Origin: GH45 sp046704385
Lineage (GTDB): Bacteria > Bacteroidota > Bacteroidia > Bacteroidales > SZUA-534
Reading direction: 5' to 3'
Length of the DNA stretch: 64,000 bases
Assembly: GCA_046704385.1 (NCBI GenBank)
Contig: JBJKSB010000036.1
Span: forward strand, 67,108 to 131,107
Both the position numbers and the translations under genes were made by a program. Below the pieces are notes generated by a model that saw only the letters and a list, made by a program, of their open reading frames with translations, searched no databases and was not told the origin of the DNA. Within the stretch, counting starts at the first letter, position 1. Every line of letters starts with the position of its first letter. Positions 1 through 10,900 of this stretch are shown piece by piece.

Positions 1-474
1 AAAAGGGGTCGGCGTACTATTTATACCTACTTTAAGAACAAAGAAGAGGTTTATGAAGCGGTGGTTCAACGTGAGATTGAAAGAGTGATTGAAAATATTA
101 AAACCGAAATACGTGCTACCGATTCCGTTGAAGAAAAATTCTCCGTTTACCTGTATTCAAGAATCCGTGCCATCATTAATCTGACAAAAAATCATGATGC
201 CTTACGGGTAGCTTTTCTGAATAACTATAAATGGGTTGAGAAAATCAGACAAACACTCGATAATGAAGAAAAAGTAATCTTAAGTCAGATTTTTCAATTA
301 GGTAAAACAAAAAAGTCAATTGGCGATTTTGACATTAGTATTACTGTAAAAAACATTATGCTTATGATAAAAGGCGTTGAATATAAACTCATTAAAGAAA
401 ATGATGATGAGTCGGCAAAAAAACAGATCGCAAATATTCAACAGCTTTTACTTAACGGTATTTTAATTCGATAA
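1..474 (+). CDS. TetR/AcrR family transcriptional regulator, 3' part
   Basis: The reading frame is open from base 1, so the gene starts left of the window. The first residues (RRTIYTYFKNKEEVYEAV) are the end of the TetR DNA-binding domain: the recognition helix followed by the conserved Y-F-x-N-K-E-E-V segment. The rest is the all-helical ligand-binding and dimerisation domain, which varies too much to predict an inducer. An internal GTG at 61 could be mistaken for a start, but that would remove the helix-turn-helix. The stop lies 20 bases before the ketosynthase ATG, so the two genes are probably co-transcribed and this protein may control fatty-acid or envelope-lipid genes. The family assignment is firm; the target is inference. 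Confidence 0.85.
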   Translation, partial: KRGRRTIYTYFKNKEEVYEAVVQREIERVIENIKTEIRATDSVEEKFSVYLYSRIRAIINLTKNHDALRVAFLNNYKWVEKIRQTLDNEEKVILSQIFQLGKTKKSIGDFDISITVKNIMLMIKGVEYKLIKENDDESAKKQIANIQQLLLNGILIR

Positions 475-494
475 TTCTAAAATTTTTGACAGGA

Positions 495-1439
495 ATGTTT
501 ATAAACGCATTAGGGCATTATTTACCCACACAGCTTGTACCGAATGAATATTTTTTAAATGTTAACGGGTTAACTGAAGAATGGATTTATACACGAACAG
601 GTATAAAAACCAGGACCAGGGCATCGGCTGAAGAAAATACTAACACCATGAGCATTGAGGCTGTAAATGCCGCTCTTAAAGATTTACCTTATGATATTTC
701 AGAAGTAGACTTAATTATAGGTGCATCTTATTCACCTTTTGATACAGTGGGTACAATAGCTCACGTCGTTCAAAAACATTTTAATATCGACAAGGCCCAG
801 GCCATCTATATTTCATCGGCTTGTTCATCATTTATAAATGCCATGGAAATTGTACAGGGTTATTTTGCCATGGGAAAATCAAAAAAAGCGCTGGTAGTGG
901 CATCGGAGCATAACTGGGCATATAATAATGAAACCGACGAAAAAAGCGGCCATTTATGGGGCGACGGAGCAGCCGCCGTTTTTGTTTCAAAAGAACAAAT
1001 CAGCAGGAATGAACCTGAGGTTATTGATATATTAACCCGTGGCCTGGGCAATATTGGCAAAGGTGCTGAAGCAGTGTATTTGCATCCAACCAATGGTGGT
1101 TTGGTGATGCCAAACGGTAAAGACGTTTTTACATGGGCCTGTAAATATATGGCTGAGGCTATTGTTGAAATTACGGATCGTAATGATATTAAACTTGGTG
1201 ATTTAAATTATATGATTCCTCATCAGGCTAATATGAGGATTATTAAATACATAGCCCAGGAACTGAAATACGACGAAAGCAAAATATTGACCAATATACA
1301 AGATCTGGGAAACACAGGTTGTGCCAGTACAGTAATTGCACTTTCTCAAAATATAAACAGTATTAAATCAGATGATTTGGTTGGCTTTACTGTTTTTGGA
1401 GGAGGCTATTCAAGCGGAGCCATGTTGGTTAAATTTTAG
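495..1439 (+). CDS. Beta-ketoacyl-ACP synthase III (FabH-like)
   Basis: A 314-residue thiolase-fold condensing enzyme of usual FabH length. The catalytic triad is visible: Cys110 in SSACSSF, His243 in IPHQAN and Asn273 in LGNTGCAST. The C-terminal glycine-rich FGGGYSSGAML segment is also typical. The family condenses an acyl-CoA starter with malonyl-ACP, either to begin fatty-acid synthesis or to make special products. ATG 495 is preferred to the upstream TTG at 486 because MFINALGHYLP matches the family N-terminus. The gene sits just after a TetR regulator and no other fab genes are visible, so it may be an accessory paralogue (for instance for a polyene or resorcinol-type lipid) and not the housekeeping enzyme. 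Confidence 0.88.
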   Translation: MFINALGHYLPTQLVPNEYFLNVNGLTEEWIYTRTGIKTRTRASAEENTNTMSIEAVNAALKDLPYDISEVDLIIGASYSPFDTVGTIAHVVQKHFNIDKAQAIYISSACSSFINAMEIVQGYFAMGKSKKALVVASEHNWAYNNETDEKSGHLWGDGAAAVFVSKEQISRNEPEVIDILTRGLGNIGKGAEAVYLHPTNGGLVMPNGKDVFTWACKYMAEAIVEITDRNDIKLGDLNYMIPHQANMRIIKYIAQELKYDESKILTNIQDLGNTGCASTVIALSQNINSIKSDDLVGFTVFGGGYSSGAMLVKF

Positions 1440-1813
1440 CAGGTAGTTCTAAAAATTTCATTAAATACTCCTCGGACTTTAAGGACGATGAGTTAAAGGA
1501 TAATTCTGTTTTTTATTGCATCTGTGTGCTTCCGCGAGTGCTGAAGCTACTCTGCAGAGATTCTGCAACTTATTCCAGCTTCGCTGGTTATGCAGCTCAT
1601 CTTCCATCCCATACTAACTATACTTTCCCAGCCAGTTGGAAGTATAGGCATGGAATAAATTCCAAAATTCAACTCTCATATTACAAGTCACTATTGTTCG
1701 TTTTTCCCATAATCGTATCACTTTCTAATTCATCAGGGTAAAATTCTCATTTACCCAAAATCTGTTTCATTTTCTGGTTAATTTTATAATACTTAATCCA
1801 AACTCTTGGCAAA
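1440..1813. other. Intergenic gap with a cluster of four hairpins
   Basis: This 374-base gap holds no convincing gene; short ORFs on either strand show no family features. It contains four inverted repeats in 120 bases: GCTTC/GAAGC (1528-1547), CTCTGCAGAG (1550-1559), CCAGC/GCTGG (1575-1587) and CTATACTT/AAGTATAG (1618-1647, extended by two G-C pairs across a one-base bulge). The stretch is richer in G+C than the flanks. It could be a degenerate repetitive element or a structured RNA; neither can be decided from one copy. No T-run follows the last hairpin. Confidence 0.5.
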
Positions 1814-3826
1814 ATGTATAAAATTAATTTACTATTTATCACATTAATAATGGGCTGTTTCTTTGTATCAGCAGCCAATGAGCATGCCGATAAAATAGTA
1901 CTGCTGAAAGATTCCCTGATAACCTCACCTGACTCAGTAAAATTCAGCATTATTGAAAGCATTGCCGATGAACTTTATTACGATGGCCAGCTTAGTGAAT
2001 CGGCTGAAAAATACCGGGATGCACGCCTGCTTGAGGAAAATTCGGAAAACCCCGATCCAAAAAGAATTGCAACGTCATACAGTAACGAAGCATTTTGTTT
2101 ACATGAAATAGGATTTTATGAAAATGCCATTAACCTGTATACTAAATCGTTACAAATTAGTTTAAAAATTAAGGACAGTATTGAATCAGCCACCCAATAC
2201 AACAATATTGGTGTAGCTTACCTGAATATGGGAGATTATGATAAAAGCATCGACTACTTAAAAGAAGCGCTGGCTATTGATATTGCTTTGCACGACACAA
2301 AAAGTATGGGATATGACTATAGCGTTATTGGAAATGTTCTTTCAGAATGGTCAAAATTTGATGAGGCCATTGATGCTTTTAGAAAAAGTCTGGACATTGC
2401 CATAACTTATGACGACAGTGCTCACGTATCACTACGAATAGCTAAAATTGGTGAGACCTTCTACCATATTCAGAAGTATGATTCGGCTCTTCATTATTTC
2501 AGCCGGAGTTTGCTGATGGAAAAGAAGCTTAAAAACAAAGACCGATTGGTTATACGTTTAAACCAAATGGCTAATGTTTATCACGAAACCAAAAACTATA
2601 ACACCGCAAATAAGTACTATCAACAAGCCATCGCTTTGGTTTCAGACATTCAACAATTAAAAACAAAAGCTATACTTTACTGTGATTATGCCCAAAATTG
2701 TTTTGCTCTAAATAAAAACCAACCGGGAGAACAATATCTGCTTAAAAGTACTGTGATTGCCAAATCCATCGATTTAAACCAAACCCTGATAAACAACTAT
2801 AATAATCTATCGGAATATTACAATGTTACAGGTAAATATAAAAAAGCTTTTGCGTACCAAAAGGCATATATCACGCTAAAAGATTCGGTATTTAACGATG
2901 CCACCCAGGAAGAAATATCAAAATTCCAGGCCCGTTTTCAAACACAGGAAAAAGAAGCCGTTATTAAAGATTTGATGCAAAAACAGCAGTTGAAAGACTT
3001 ACAGATCACTAACGAAAAAAACCGAAGAAACCTGGCTTTTTCAATAGCGATATTTGCATTAATAGCGTTAGCTTCAGCCGTTTTTGTAGGCCAAAAATTA
3101 CGGTCGAAAAACAAAGAGTTAAATACACTTAACAGTACTTTAAAACGTATGTTCAGTATCATATCGCACGATTTAAGAGGAGCCATTTCTTCATACCAGA
3201 GCAGCGGAAGGATACTTAAACATTACCTAAAAAACAATAAAGCTGAGCTTTTACCTGAACTGGCTGATGAAATTTCAAAAAATTCACAACAACTTTCCAC
3301 CATGCTTGACAATTTGCTAACCTGGTCGTTATCGCAAATAAAAAATCAAAAATTTGAACCCGAACATGTTGATATATATGATGTTATTCAGAATGAATAT
3401 AAAATATACAGCCCAATAGCCCAGCGGAAAAACACCAACATTATCAATAATATTAAGGAAAAAACCGAAGTTTATGCCGACAGTCAGCACCTGCGACTAA
3501 TATTCAGAAATTTAATCAGCAATGCTATAAAATTTACTGAAAACGGAATTATTGAGTTAAACAGTTTTAAAAAGAACCACTATCTGAATATTTCTGTAAA
3601 GGATAGCGGAACCGGCATTGACCCCGAAATGGCAAACGATTTATATGGAATAAACGAGAAAAAAATTAAACGGGGTACCCGTAACGAAAAGGGAACCGGA
3701 CTGGGCCTCTCCCTTGTTAAAGAGTATCTTAAAATAAATAACGGAAGCATTGATTTTGAATCGATACCCGGCAAGGGAACTAATTTTATTGTGAAAATAC
3801 CCATACTGGAAACCTATGGATCCTAA
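1814..3826 (+). CDS. TPR-repeat membrane sensor histidine kinase
   Basis: This 670-residue protein has a signal peptide (about 1-20), a periplasmic region of repeated TPR helix pairs (about 60-370, with patterns such as YNNIGVAYLNMGDYDKSIDYL), a coiled-coil stretch, one membrane helix near 406-425 and a cytoplasmic kinase core. His452 in the FSIISHDLRG box is the phosphorylation site. The ATPase domain shows the N box (NLISNAIKF), the G1 box (DSGTGID) and the G2 box (GTGLGLSLVKEYL). It probably senses a protein or peptide through the TPRs and phosphorylates the regulator encoded next, whose start overlaps this gene by 11 bases. The kinase call is firm; the signal is unknown. Confidence 0.92.
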   Translation: MYKINLLFITLIMGCFFVSAANEHADKIVLLKDSLITSPDSVKFSIIESIADELYYDGQLSESAEKYRDARLLEENSENPDPKRIATSYSNEAFCLHEIGFYENAINLYTKSLQISLKIKDSIESATQYNNIGVAYLNMGDYDKSIDYLKEALAIDIALHDTKSMGYDYSVIGNVLSEWSKFDEAIDAFRKSLDIAITYDDSAHVSLRIAKIGETFYHIQKYDSALHYFSRSLLMEKKLKNKDRLVIRLNQMANVYHETKNYNTANKYYQQAIALVSDIQQLKTKAILYCDYAQNCFALNKNQPGEQYLLKSTVIAKSIDLNQTLINNYNNLSEYYNVTGKYKKAFAYQKAYITLKDSVFNDATQEEISKFQARFQTQEKEAVIKDLMQKQQLKDLQITNEKNRRNLAFSIAIFALIALASAVFVGQKLRSKNKELNTLNSTLKRMFSIISHDLRGAISSYQSSGRILKHYLKNNKAELLPELADEISKNSQQLSTMLDNLLTWSLSQIKNQKFEPEHVDIYDVIQNEYKIYSPIAQRKNTNIINNIKEKTEVYADSQHLRLIFRNLISNAIKFTENGIIELNSFKKNHYLNISVKDSGTGIDPEMANDLYGINEKKIKRGTRNEKGTGLGLSLVKEYLKINNGSIDFESIPGKGTNFIVKIPILETYGS

Positions 3827-4535
3827 AATTTATATTGTTGAAGATGAGGTAATTCACTTTACTGACCTCACTATATTACTTGAAGAAGCCGGGTATGAAC
3901 TGGTTGGACATACCGACAATGCCGATGATGCCTTTGATAAAATAAAAGAAACCCAGCCTGATGTTGTAATGGTCGATATCTCGTTACCCGGTGTTAACAA
4001 CGGAATTACTTTGTCGGAACGAATAAACAAAGAACTTCATATTCCGCATATTTTTACTACTTCGTTAACCCAGGATGAAATTATTGAGCAGGCTGTAAAT
4101 ACAAATCCGGACGGATATTTAAGAAAACCTGTTGAACTTACTAACCTAAAAGCTACCATTAAATTAGCCCTGGGTAAAAAAACAGATAATGTTAACAGCT
4201 CCGACGAAAACAAAACAAATCACCTGCTATTTACAAAAGTTGGCGACCGACTAAAAAAAATACCTGTAAATGAAATCCGATTTGCCCGCGCTGATTCTGA
4301 CAAATATATATCCGTGTTTTTGGAAACCAAAGAATTAGCGTGCCGAATAAGTTTAAAAGATTTAATTCAACAACTACCTGACTCATTTATCCAAATACAC
4401 CGTTCGGTAGTAATAAACCTCGAATATTTATGCGAAATAAACGAGCGAAACCAAACTGTAAACATGCTGGGAATTGAACTTCCTATTGGCCGTAAATACC
4501 GACAAAACCTGAACAACTATTTTAAACGAATTTGA
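3816..4535 (+). CDS. LytTR-family response regulator
   Basis: A 239-residue regulator with a receiver domain (about 1-120) and a LytTR DNA-binding domain (about 140-239). Asp54 in VVMVDISLPG is the expected phosphoacceptor; the acidic pair is in IVEDE (residues 9-11), and the conserved lysine is in the LRKPVEL segment. The LytTR part shows the typical run from VNEIRFARADSDKYISV to FIQIHRSVVINL. The ATG lies inside the end of the kinase gene, so translation is coupled and the two form one two-component system. LytTR regulators usually bind direct repeats upstream of their targets. The giant exoprotein gene downstream is an obvious candidate target, but no operator was identified. Confidence 0.93.
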   Translation: MDPKIYIVEDEVIHFTDLTILLEEAGYELVGHTDNADDAFDKIKETQPDVVMVDISLPGVNNGITLSERINKELHIPHIFTTSLTQDEIIEQAVNTNPDGYLRKPVELTNLKATIKLALGKKTDNVNSSDENKTNHLLFTKVGDRLKKIPVNEIRFARADSDKYISVFLETKELACRISLKDLIQQLPDSFIQIHRSVVINLEYLCEINERNQTVNMLGIELPIGRKYRQNLNNYFKRI

Positions 4536-4909
4536 TTTGTATAATTTCATAACACGCAAGAGTTAGACATTAATATTTAATGCGAAATATCAATCAGTTG
4601 AAATTGCCAATTCTCTTTAAAAACTATTTCTAATGCATTAGTGGTGATTTTGTGCTAACTGAAACAGAATTTAGTTTGTTGAAGTAATTCTGTCTGAAAA
4701 ATACTTTCTTAATTAATTACCTTATAAACACTTATAGTACAAAAAAATATAAAAAAATGCAAAAAATACTTGAAATAACAAAAGATTATATTACTTTAGG
4801 ATATAAAACTCCGAATATATTATTTTAAAATATGTAGCAAATTAATATTTTGCTATTAATCATGATTTAGGACGAATCTATTTTATATTAACACCTCAAT
4901 ACTTCTAAC
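4536..4909. other. Intergenic leader of the giant GLUG protein gene
   Basis: This 374-base gap is very AT-rich and has no gene. It carries a near-consensus Bacteroidota promoter about 110 bases before the ATG, which leaves an untranslated leader of roughly 100 bases. No riboswitch-like structure was recognised. Confidence 0.5.
4770..4799 (+). promoter_or_regulatory. Putative Bacteroidota promoter of the giant GLUG gene
   Basis: TTG at 4770-4772 is followed after 19 bases by TACTTTAG at 4792-4799. This differs by one base from the TAnnTTTG box known for the Bacteroidota primary sigma factor. Spacing is as expected. Transcription would start near 4806. Confidence 0.5.
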
Positions 4910-7900
4910 ATGAAAAAATTAAGTAGAAAACATTATGGAAAGAGTATTTCTAATTTTCTTTTATTTATCTCTTTCTTTTCGTTGGTATCAGTTAATGCAA
5001 TAGCAACCAACCCTTTTTCAGGAGGAACCGGAAGCGCAGCTGATCCTTACCAAATAACGACAATTGTAGAGCTTGACAGTATGCATAATTATTTGGACAG
5101 CTGTTTCGTACTTATGAACGACCTCGATTTTAATGGTAGTATTTATGACAGTATAAATAGTACTGAAGGCTGGATACCGTTAGGAAATTCCTCAACCCGA
5201 TTTACCGGAACTTTTGACGGAGCTGGGTATACAATAAGTAACCTTTACATTAACAGGTCTTCAACAAATTATATTGGGTTGTTTGGTTATACTAATGGAG
5301 CTATTATTGATAGCGTAAAATTAATTAATTGCGATATTTCAGGAGGACAATATACAGGAACCCTGGTAGGTTTAAATTATTCAACAACATCAAACTGCTT
5401 TGCTACTGGTACAGTATCAGGTAGTAAATATACTGGAGGTTTGGTGGGTTACAATTCTGGTTTAACCCTTTCGAATTGTTATGCTAATAGTAATGTGTTT
5501 GGTGGTAGTTATTATTCCGGTGGCCTGGTAGGATATAGTGACAATTCAACCATATCGGATTGTTATGCCACTGGTAAAGTAACAGGTGCAAGTGTTAATG
5601 GTGGCCTGGTAGGATATAATAAATCCACTACTATATCGAATTGTTATTCTGTTGGTATAGTTTCAGGAGGCTCATATTTAGGAGGTTTAATAGGATCGAA
5701 TGATAATGGAACACTTACTAATGCATATTACAATACTGAAACCTGCGAACGAAGCATAGCAATGGGATATGATAACAATTCCCAAACAGCAACCGGGCTT
5801 ACCATTGAAGAAATGAAACAGCAAAGCAATTTTACAGGTTTTGATTTTACTACCGTTTGGGCTATGACAGACAATGAAAACTTTCCCATGCTCCAGTCTG
5901 TTTATAACGGTCCTGTTATCCTTCACGATTTAGAAACCAGAACGAAAATTAATGTGTTATATAAAGATACTGTTCGGGTAGTTCCAATGGACAATAATAT
6001 AATTACCTTAACATTGGCAGATGCTCCTGCAGGAATGCAGCTTCAGGATTCCATAATAACCTGGACACCCGATTCATTAGCTACATTTTCATATTCAGTA
6101 ATTGCAACTGATGCAAATATGGTATCAACCAAATATACGGGTTCAATTTTAGTAGTCCCTTTTGATGGAGCGGGAACAACAGGGGATCCTTATCAAATTA
6201 CTACTATTGACGAACTAAGTTATATCCATAATTGTCTGGACTGCAGCTATATTCTTATGAACAACCTCGATTTTAGTGGTAGTAGTTACAGTAGTGGCAG
6301 TGGCTGGGAACCTATAGGCACCGTTTCAATTCCTTTTACCGGAAGCCTTAATGGTTCTGGCCATACTATTGATAACCTTTATATTAACAGATCATCTACA
6401 AATAATATTGGATTGATTGGCTATACTGATGGATCTACTGTTGAAAACCTGGGATTGATTAATTGCTATGTAAAAGGTATGTATAATGTAGGAGCCCTGG
6501 TGGCAAATAATGTTATGTCATCGACTATCACTAATTGTTATACTACCGGTGTAGTAATTGGTAATGATAGAACCGCTGGCATCGCGGCAAATAATTCTAA
6601 TTCATCATCAATATCGAATTGTTATTCTGAAGCATCAGCGTCGAGTAGCGCCAATAATGCTGGTGGAGTGGTTGCTGTAAATAATTCATCATCAGTTTCG
6701 AATTGTTATGCCACAGGTAAAATTTCAGGTAGTCAAATGATTGGTGGCTTGGTAGGTGATAATTCTAATTCTTCTCCTATATCAAATTGTTATGCCACGG
6801 GTGAGGTATCTGGTAGTAGTTCAGTTGGTGGCCTGGTGGGTTATAATTCCAACTCAACTGTATCGAATAGTTATGCCACCGGTAAGGTAACTGGTGGTAA
6901 TTATGTTGGTGGTTTTGTTGGTGGTAATTATTATGCTACCGAATCGAATTGTTATGCTGTGGGCAGTGTTTCAGGAAACACTAATACAGCAGGTTTTGTA
7001 GGTTATAATTCATATTCAACGCTTACTAATGCATATTACAATACAGAAACCTGCGGACAAAGCATAGGAATAGGGTGGGATAACAATTCCCAAACAGCTA
7101 CAGGACTTACCATTGAAGAAATGAAACAGCAAAGTAATTTTACGGGCTTTGATTTTACTACCGTTTGGACAATAATCGATAATAAAAATTTCCCAAGACT
7201 TCAGTCTGTTTATAATGCTCCTGTTATTCTTCACGATTTTATTACAAGGGCAACAATCAATGTTATTTATAAAGACACCATCCTTGTAGTGCTAATGGAT
7301 AATAACAATATTACCTTAACAATAGAAAATGTTCCAAATGGTATGCTACTTCAGGATTCTATAATTTCCTGGACTCCCGACTCATTAGCTACATTTTCAT
7401 TTTCAGTAATTGCTACTGATGCAAATATGGTGTCAACGAAATATACTGGCTCAATATTGGTAACACCCTTTGCTGGAGTGGGAACAGCAGATAATCCTTT
7501 CCAGGTAACTACAATTGATGAACTGTATTACATCCGTAATTGTCCAGCCGACAATTATATTCTTATGAATGATCTTGATTTTGATGGTAGCGCTTACGAT
7601 AATGTAAATAGTACTCTAGGTTGGCTTCCATTAGGAAATTCCTCGACACCATTTACCGGAAGCTTTGATGGAGATGGACATACAATAAGTAACCTATACA
7701 TTAACCGGCCTTCAACCAATTATATCGGATTGTTTGGAAATACCAGCGGAGCTGTAATTAAAAACCTGGGTTTAATGAATAGTGATATAACAGGTGCACA
7801 ATATTCAGGAGGTATGATTGGATATAATTCATCGACTACATCAAATTGCTTTGCAACAGGTAGAGTAACAGGTAGTCAAAATACAGGAGGCTTGGTTGGT

Positions 7901-10900
7901 TATAATTCTAGCTCAACTATATCAAGTTGTTATGCTACTTGTGAGGTAGTCGGTACCGTTAATGTTGGAGGTTTGCTAGGTTATAATAGTTCTTCCTCAG
8001 TATCCAATTGTTATACTGTGGGTAGTGTTTCCGGAAACACCAATGCAGGAGGATTCGTAGGTACAAATGCAGGTGCAACACTTTCTAATGTATATTACAA
8101 CACGGAAACTTGCGGACAAAGCTCAGGAATTGGAACAGATAACAATTCCCAAACAGCAACCGGACTAACCACTGAAGATATGAAACAGCAGGGCAATTTT
8201 ACAGGTTTTGATTTTACAAACATTTGGACTAATACCGATGGAGAAACCTTTCCTCATTTCATTTCAATTTATAACAGCCCCGTTATTCTGCAAAATTTAA
8301 CTACATTGACTATAATCGATGTTTTGTATAAAGATACTGTTCATGTAGTTCCAATGGATAATAATGTAATTACATTGACAATGGAAGGTGCTCCAACAGG
8401 AATGCTATTACAGGATTCAATTATTACCTGGACACCTGATTCATTTGGTGAATTTACTTTTACTTTGGTAGCTACTGATGCAAATCTGTGGTCTAATAAA
8501 TACAAATGCACAATAGTTGTAACACCAAATGGTGATGGAACCGTATCAAATCCGTATAAAATAGTAACAATTAATGACTTAAATGCTTTACGAGAATTGC
8601 CTGATGGTTATTTTATCCTTATGAACGATCTTGACTTTAATGGTAGCGTTTACGACAGTATTAACAGTACTGAAGGCTGGGAACCTATTGGAAACGCCTC
8701 AATCCCTTTTACTGGAAGCTTTAATGGATCAGGACATACAATAAGTAATCTTTACATTAAAAGAACAACAAGTTATATTGGGCTATTTGGCTATACTAAT
8801 GGAGCCAATATTGATAGCGTAAAATTAATGAATTGCAATATTTCAGGAGGACAATATGCCGGTAGTTTGATTGGTTATAATTATAATTCATCTACCATTT
8901 CAAATTGTTATGCAACCTTTACAATAACAGGTAGTTATAGTACTGGTGGGCTTGTTGGATATAATACAAACTCATCAGCTTTATCAAATTGTTTTGCAAA
9001 TGGTATAGTGTCTGGGATTGATGATGTTGGAGGCCTGGTAGGATATAATATATATTCATCAACTTTATCGAATTGTTTTGCTAGCGGAAAAGTATCTGGA
9101 AGAAATTATATTGGTGGCTTGGTTGGATTAGCTTATGCTGGATGTTCAATTTCAAATTGCTATGCTACAGGTGATGTTACTGGTGAAGGATATGTGGGAG
9201 GACTAGTGGGAAAACAATATTCAACTTCAACAATTTCAGAATCTTATTCTGCAGGTAGCACCTCAGGAAACACCTATACTGGAGGATTTATTGGTGACAA
9301 TGAACAATCCACCTTAACGAATACTTATTGCAATTCAGAAACCAGCGGTCAAAGTAATGCAATAGGTTATGATAACAATGCACAGACAGTTACCTGGCTC
9401 ACTTCCAACGAGATGAAATTGCAAAGTAATTTTACGGGTTTTAATTTTACTACTGTTTGGACTATAACTGACGGTGAGACTTTTCCCCGACTCCAATCTG
9501 TTTATAATCCTCCCTTTATTCTTCATGATTTAGAAACAAGAGCAGTAATTAATGTATTATATAAAGATACTGTTCGGGTAGTTCCAATGGACAATAATGT
9601 AATTACTTTGACATTGCAAGATGCACCTGTAGGAATGCAAATTCAGGATTCCATTATTACCTGGACACCTGATACGTATGGTGTATATACTTTTACACTA
9701 GTAGCCACAGATGCAAATTTATGGTCTAATCAATATAAATGTACAGTGGTTGTTACACCAAATGGACAAGGAACTGAAGCAAATCCATACGAGGTAACTA
9801 CAATAGAGGAACTTGATGCTATTCGATATTTATCCAATGATTATGTTGTATTAATGAATGATCTTGATTTTTCCGGGAGTATATACGATAGTAATAATAG
9901 TGTTGAAGGATGGGAGCCAATTGGAACTAATACTCATCCTTTTCGTGGAAACTTTAATGGGAATGGTCATATTATAAATAGTCTTTATATTAACAGTTCA
10001 AATTCTTATACGGGTTTATTCGGTTATATTTCTGGAGCAACTATTGACAGCATTGGAATTACTAATTGCAATGTTACAGGTATTAGTAATGTAGGAGGCT
10101 TGGTGGGATATGCCTATTCATCATCCATTTCGAATTGTTATACTACGGGTAAGGTAACTGGAGAAAGTTCTGTTGGAGGTCTGGTGGGATTTTCCTATAA
10201 TTCATCAACTATTTCGAATTGTTATGCAAACTGTGATGTTTCTGGTGGTTCTTATATTGGAGGTTTGGTAGGATTCAGTTACTACGCATCGGCAATTTCA
10301 AATTGTTATTCTGTGGGCAAAGTTAATGGGAACTCAAATGTTGGGGGTTTGTTAGGAAGAAATTATTATAGTAACTCAACCGTAACCAATTCATATTACA
10401 ATACTGAAACCAGTGGACAAAGTAATGGAATCGGAATAGATGATAATTCACAAACAGTTACCGGCTTAACTACATTAGAAATGAAACAGCAAAGTAATTT
10501 TACAGGCTTTGATTTTACTAACATCTGGACAATAACCAACGCTAAAAAGTTCCCGCGGCTCAATGCTGTGTATGATATCCCGATGATCCTAAGTACCTTG
10601 TCAAAAATAATTGCACTTAATGATACTTACATCGATACAATAGATGTAGTTCGTATGGATAATGATGCAATTACATTTTCATTAGAAAGTGCTCCAACAG
10701 GAATGCAATTACAGGATTCCGTAATCACCTTTACTCCAAATGCAACAGGTGTTTACAGCTTTATTGTAGATGCAACAGATGCAAACTTGTTTACTTCTAA
10801 GTATCAGTTTACGTTGGTTGTAAAACCTACAGGAGATGGTACCCAATCAAATCCTTATCAAATTACTACAATTGAAGAACTTAATACGGTGCGATATTTA

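Noticed and set aside
61..474. GTG 61 as the start of the TetR regulator
   Set aside because: The frame continues to base 1 with the recognition helix of the DNA-binding domain.
486..494. TTG 486 as the start of the FabH-like gene
   Set aside because: ATG 495 gives the family N-terminus and lies a usual distance from the previous stop.
1526..1962. ORFs of 71 codons on both strands after the FabH-like gene
   Set aside because: They overlap the hairpin cluster and the start of the kinase gene, have no family features and look like open frames by chance.
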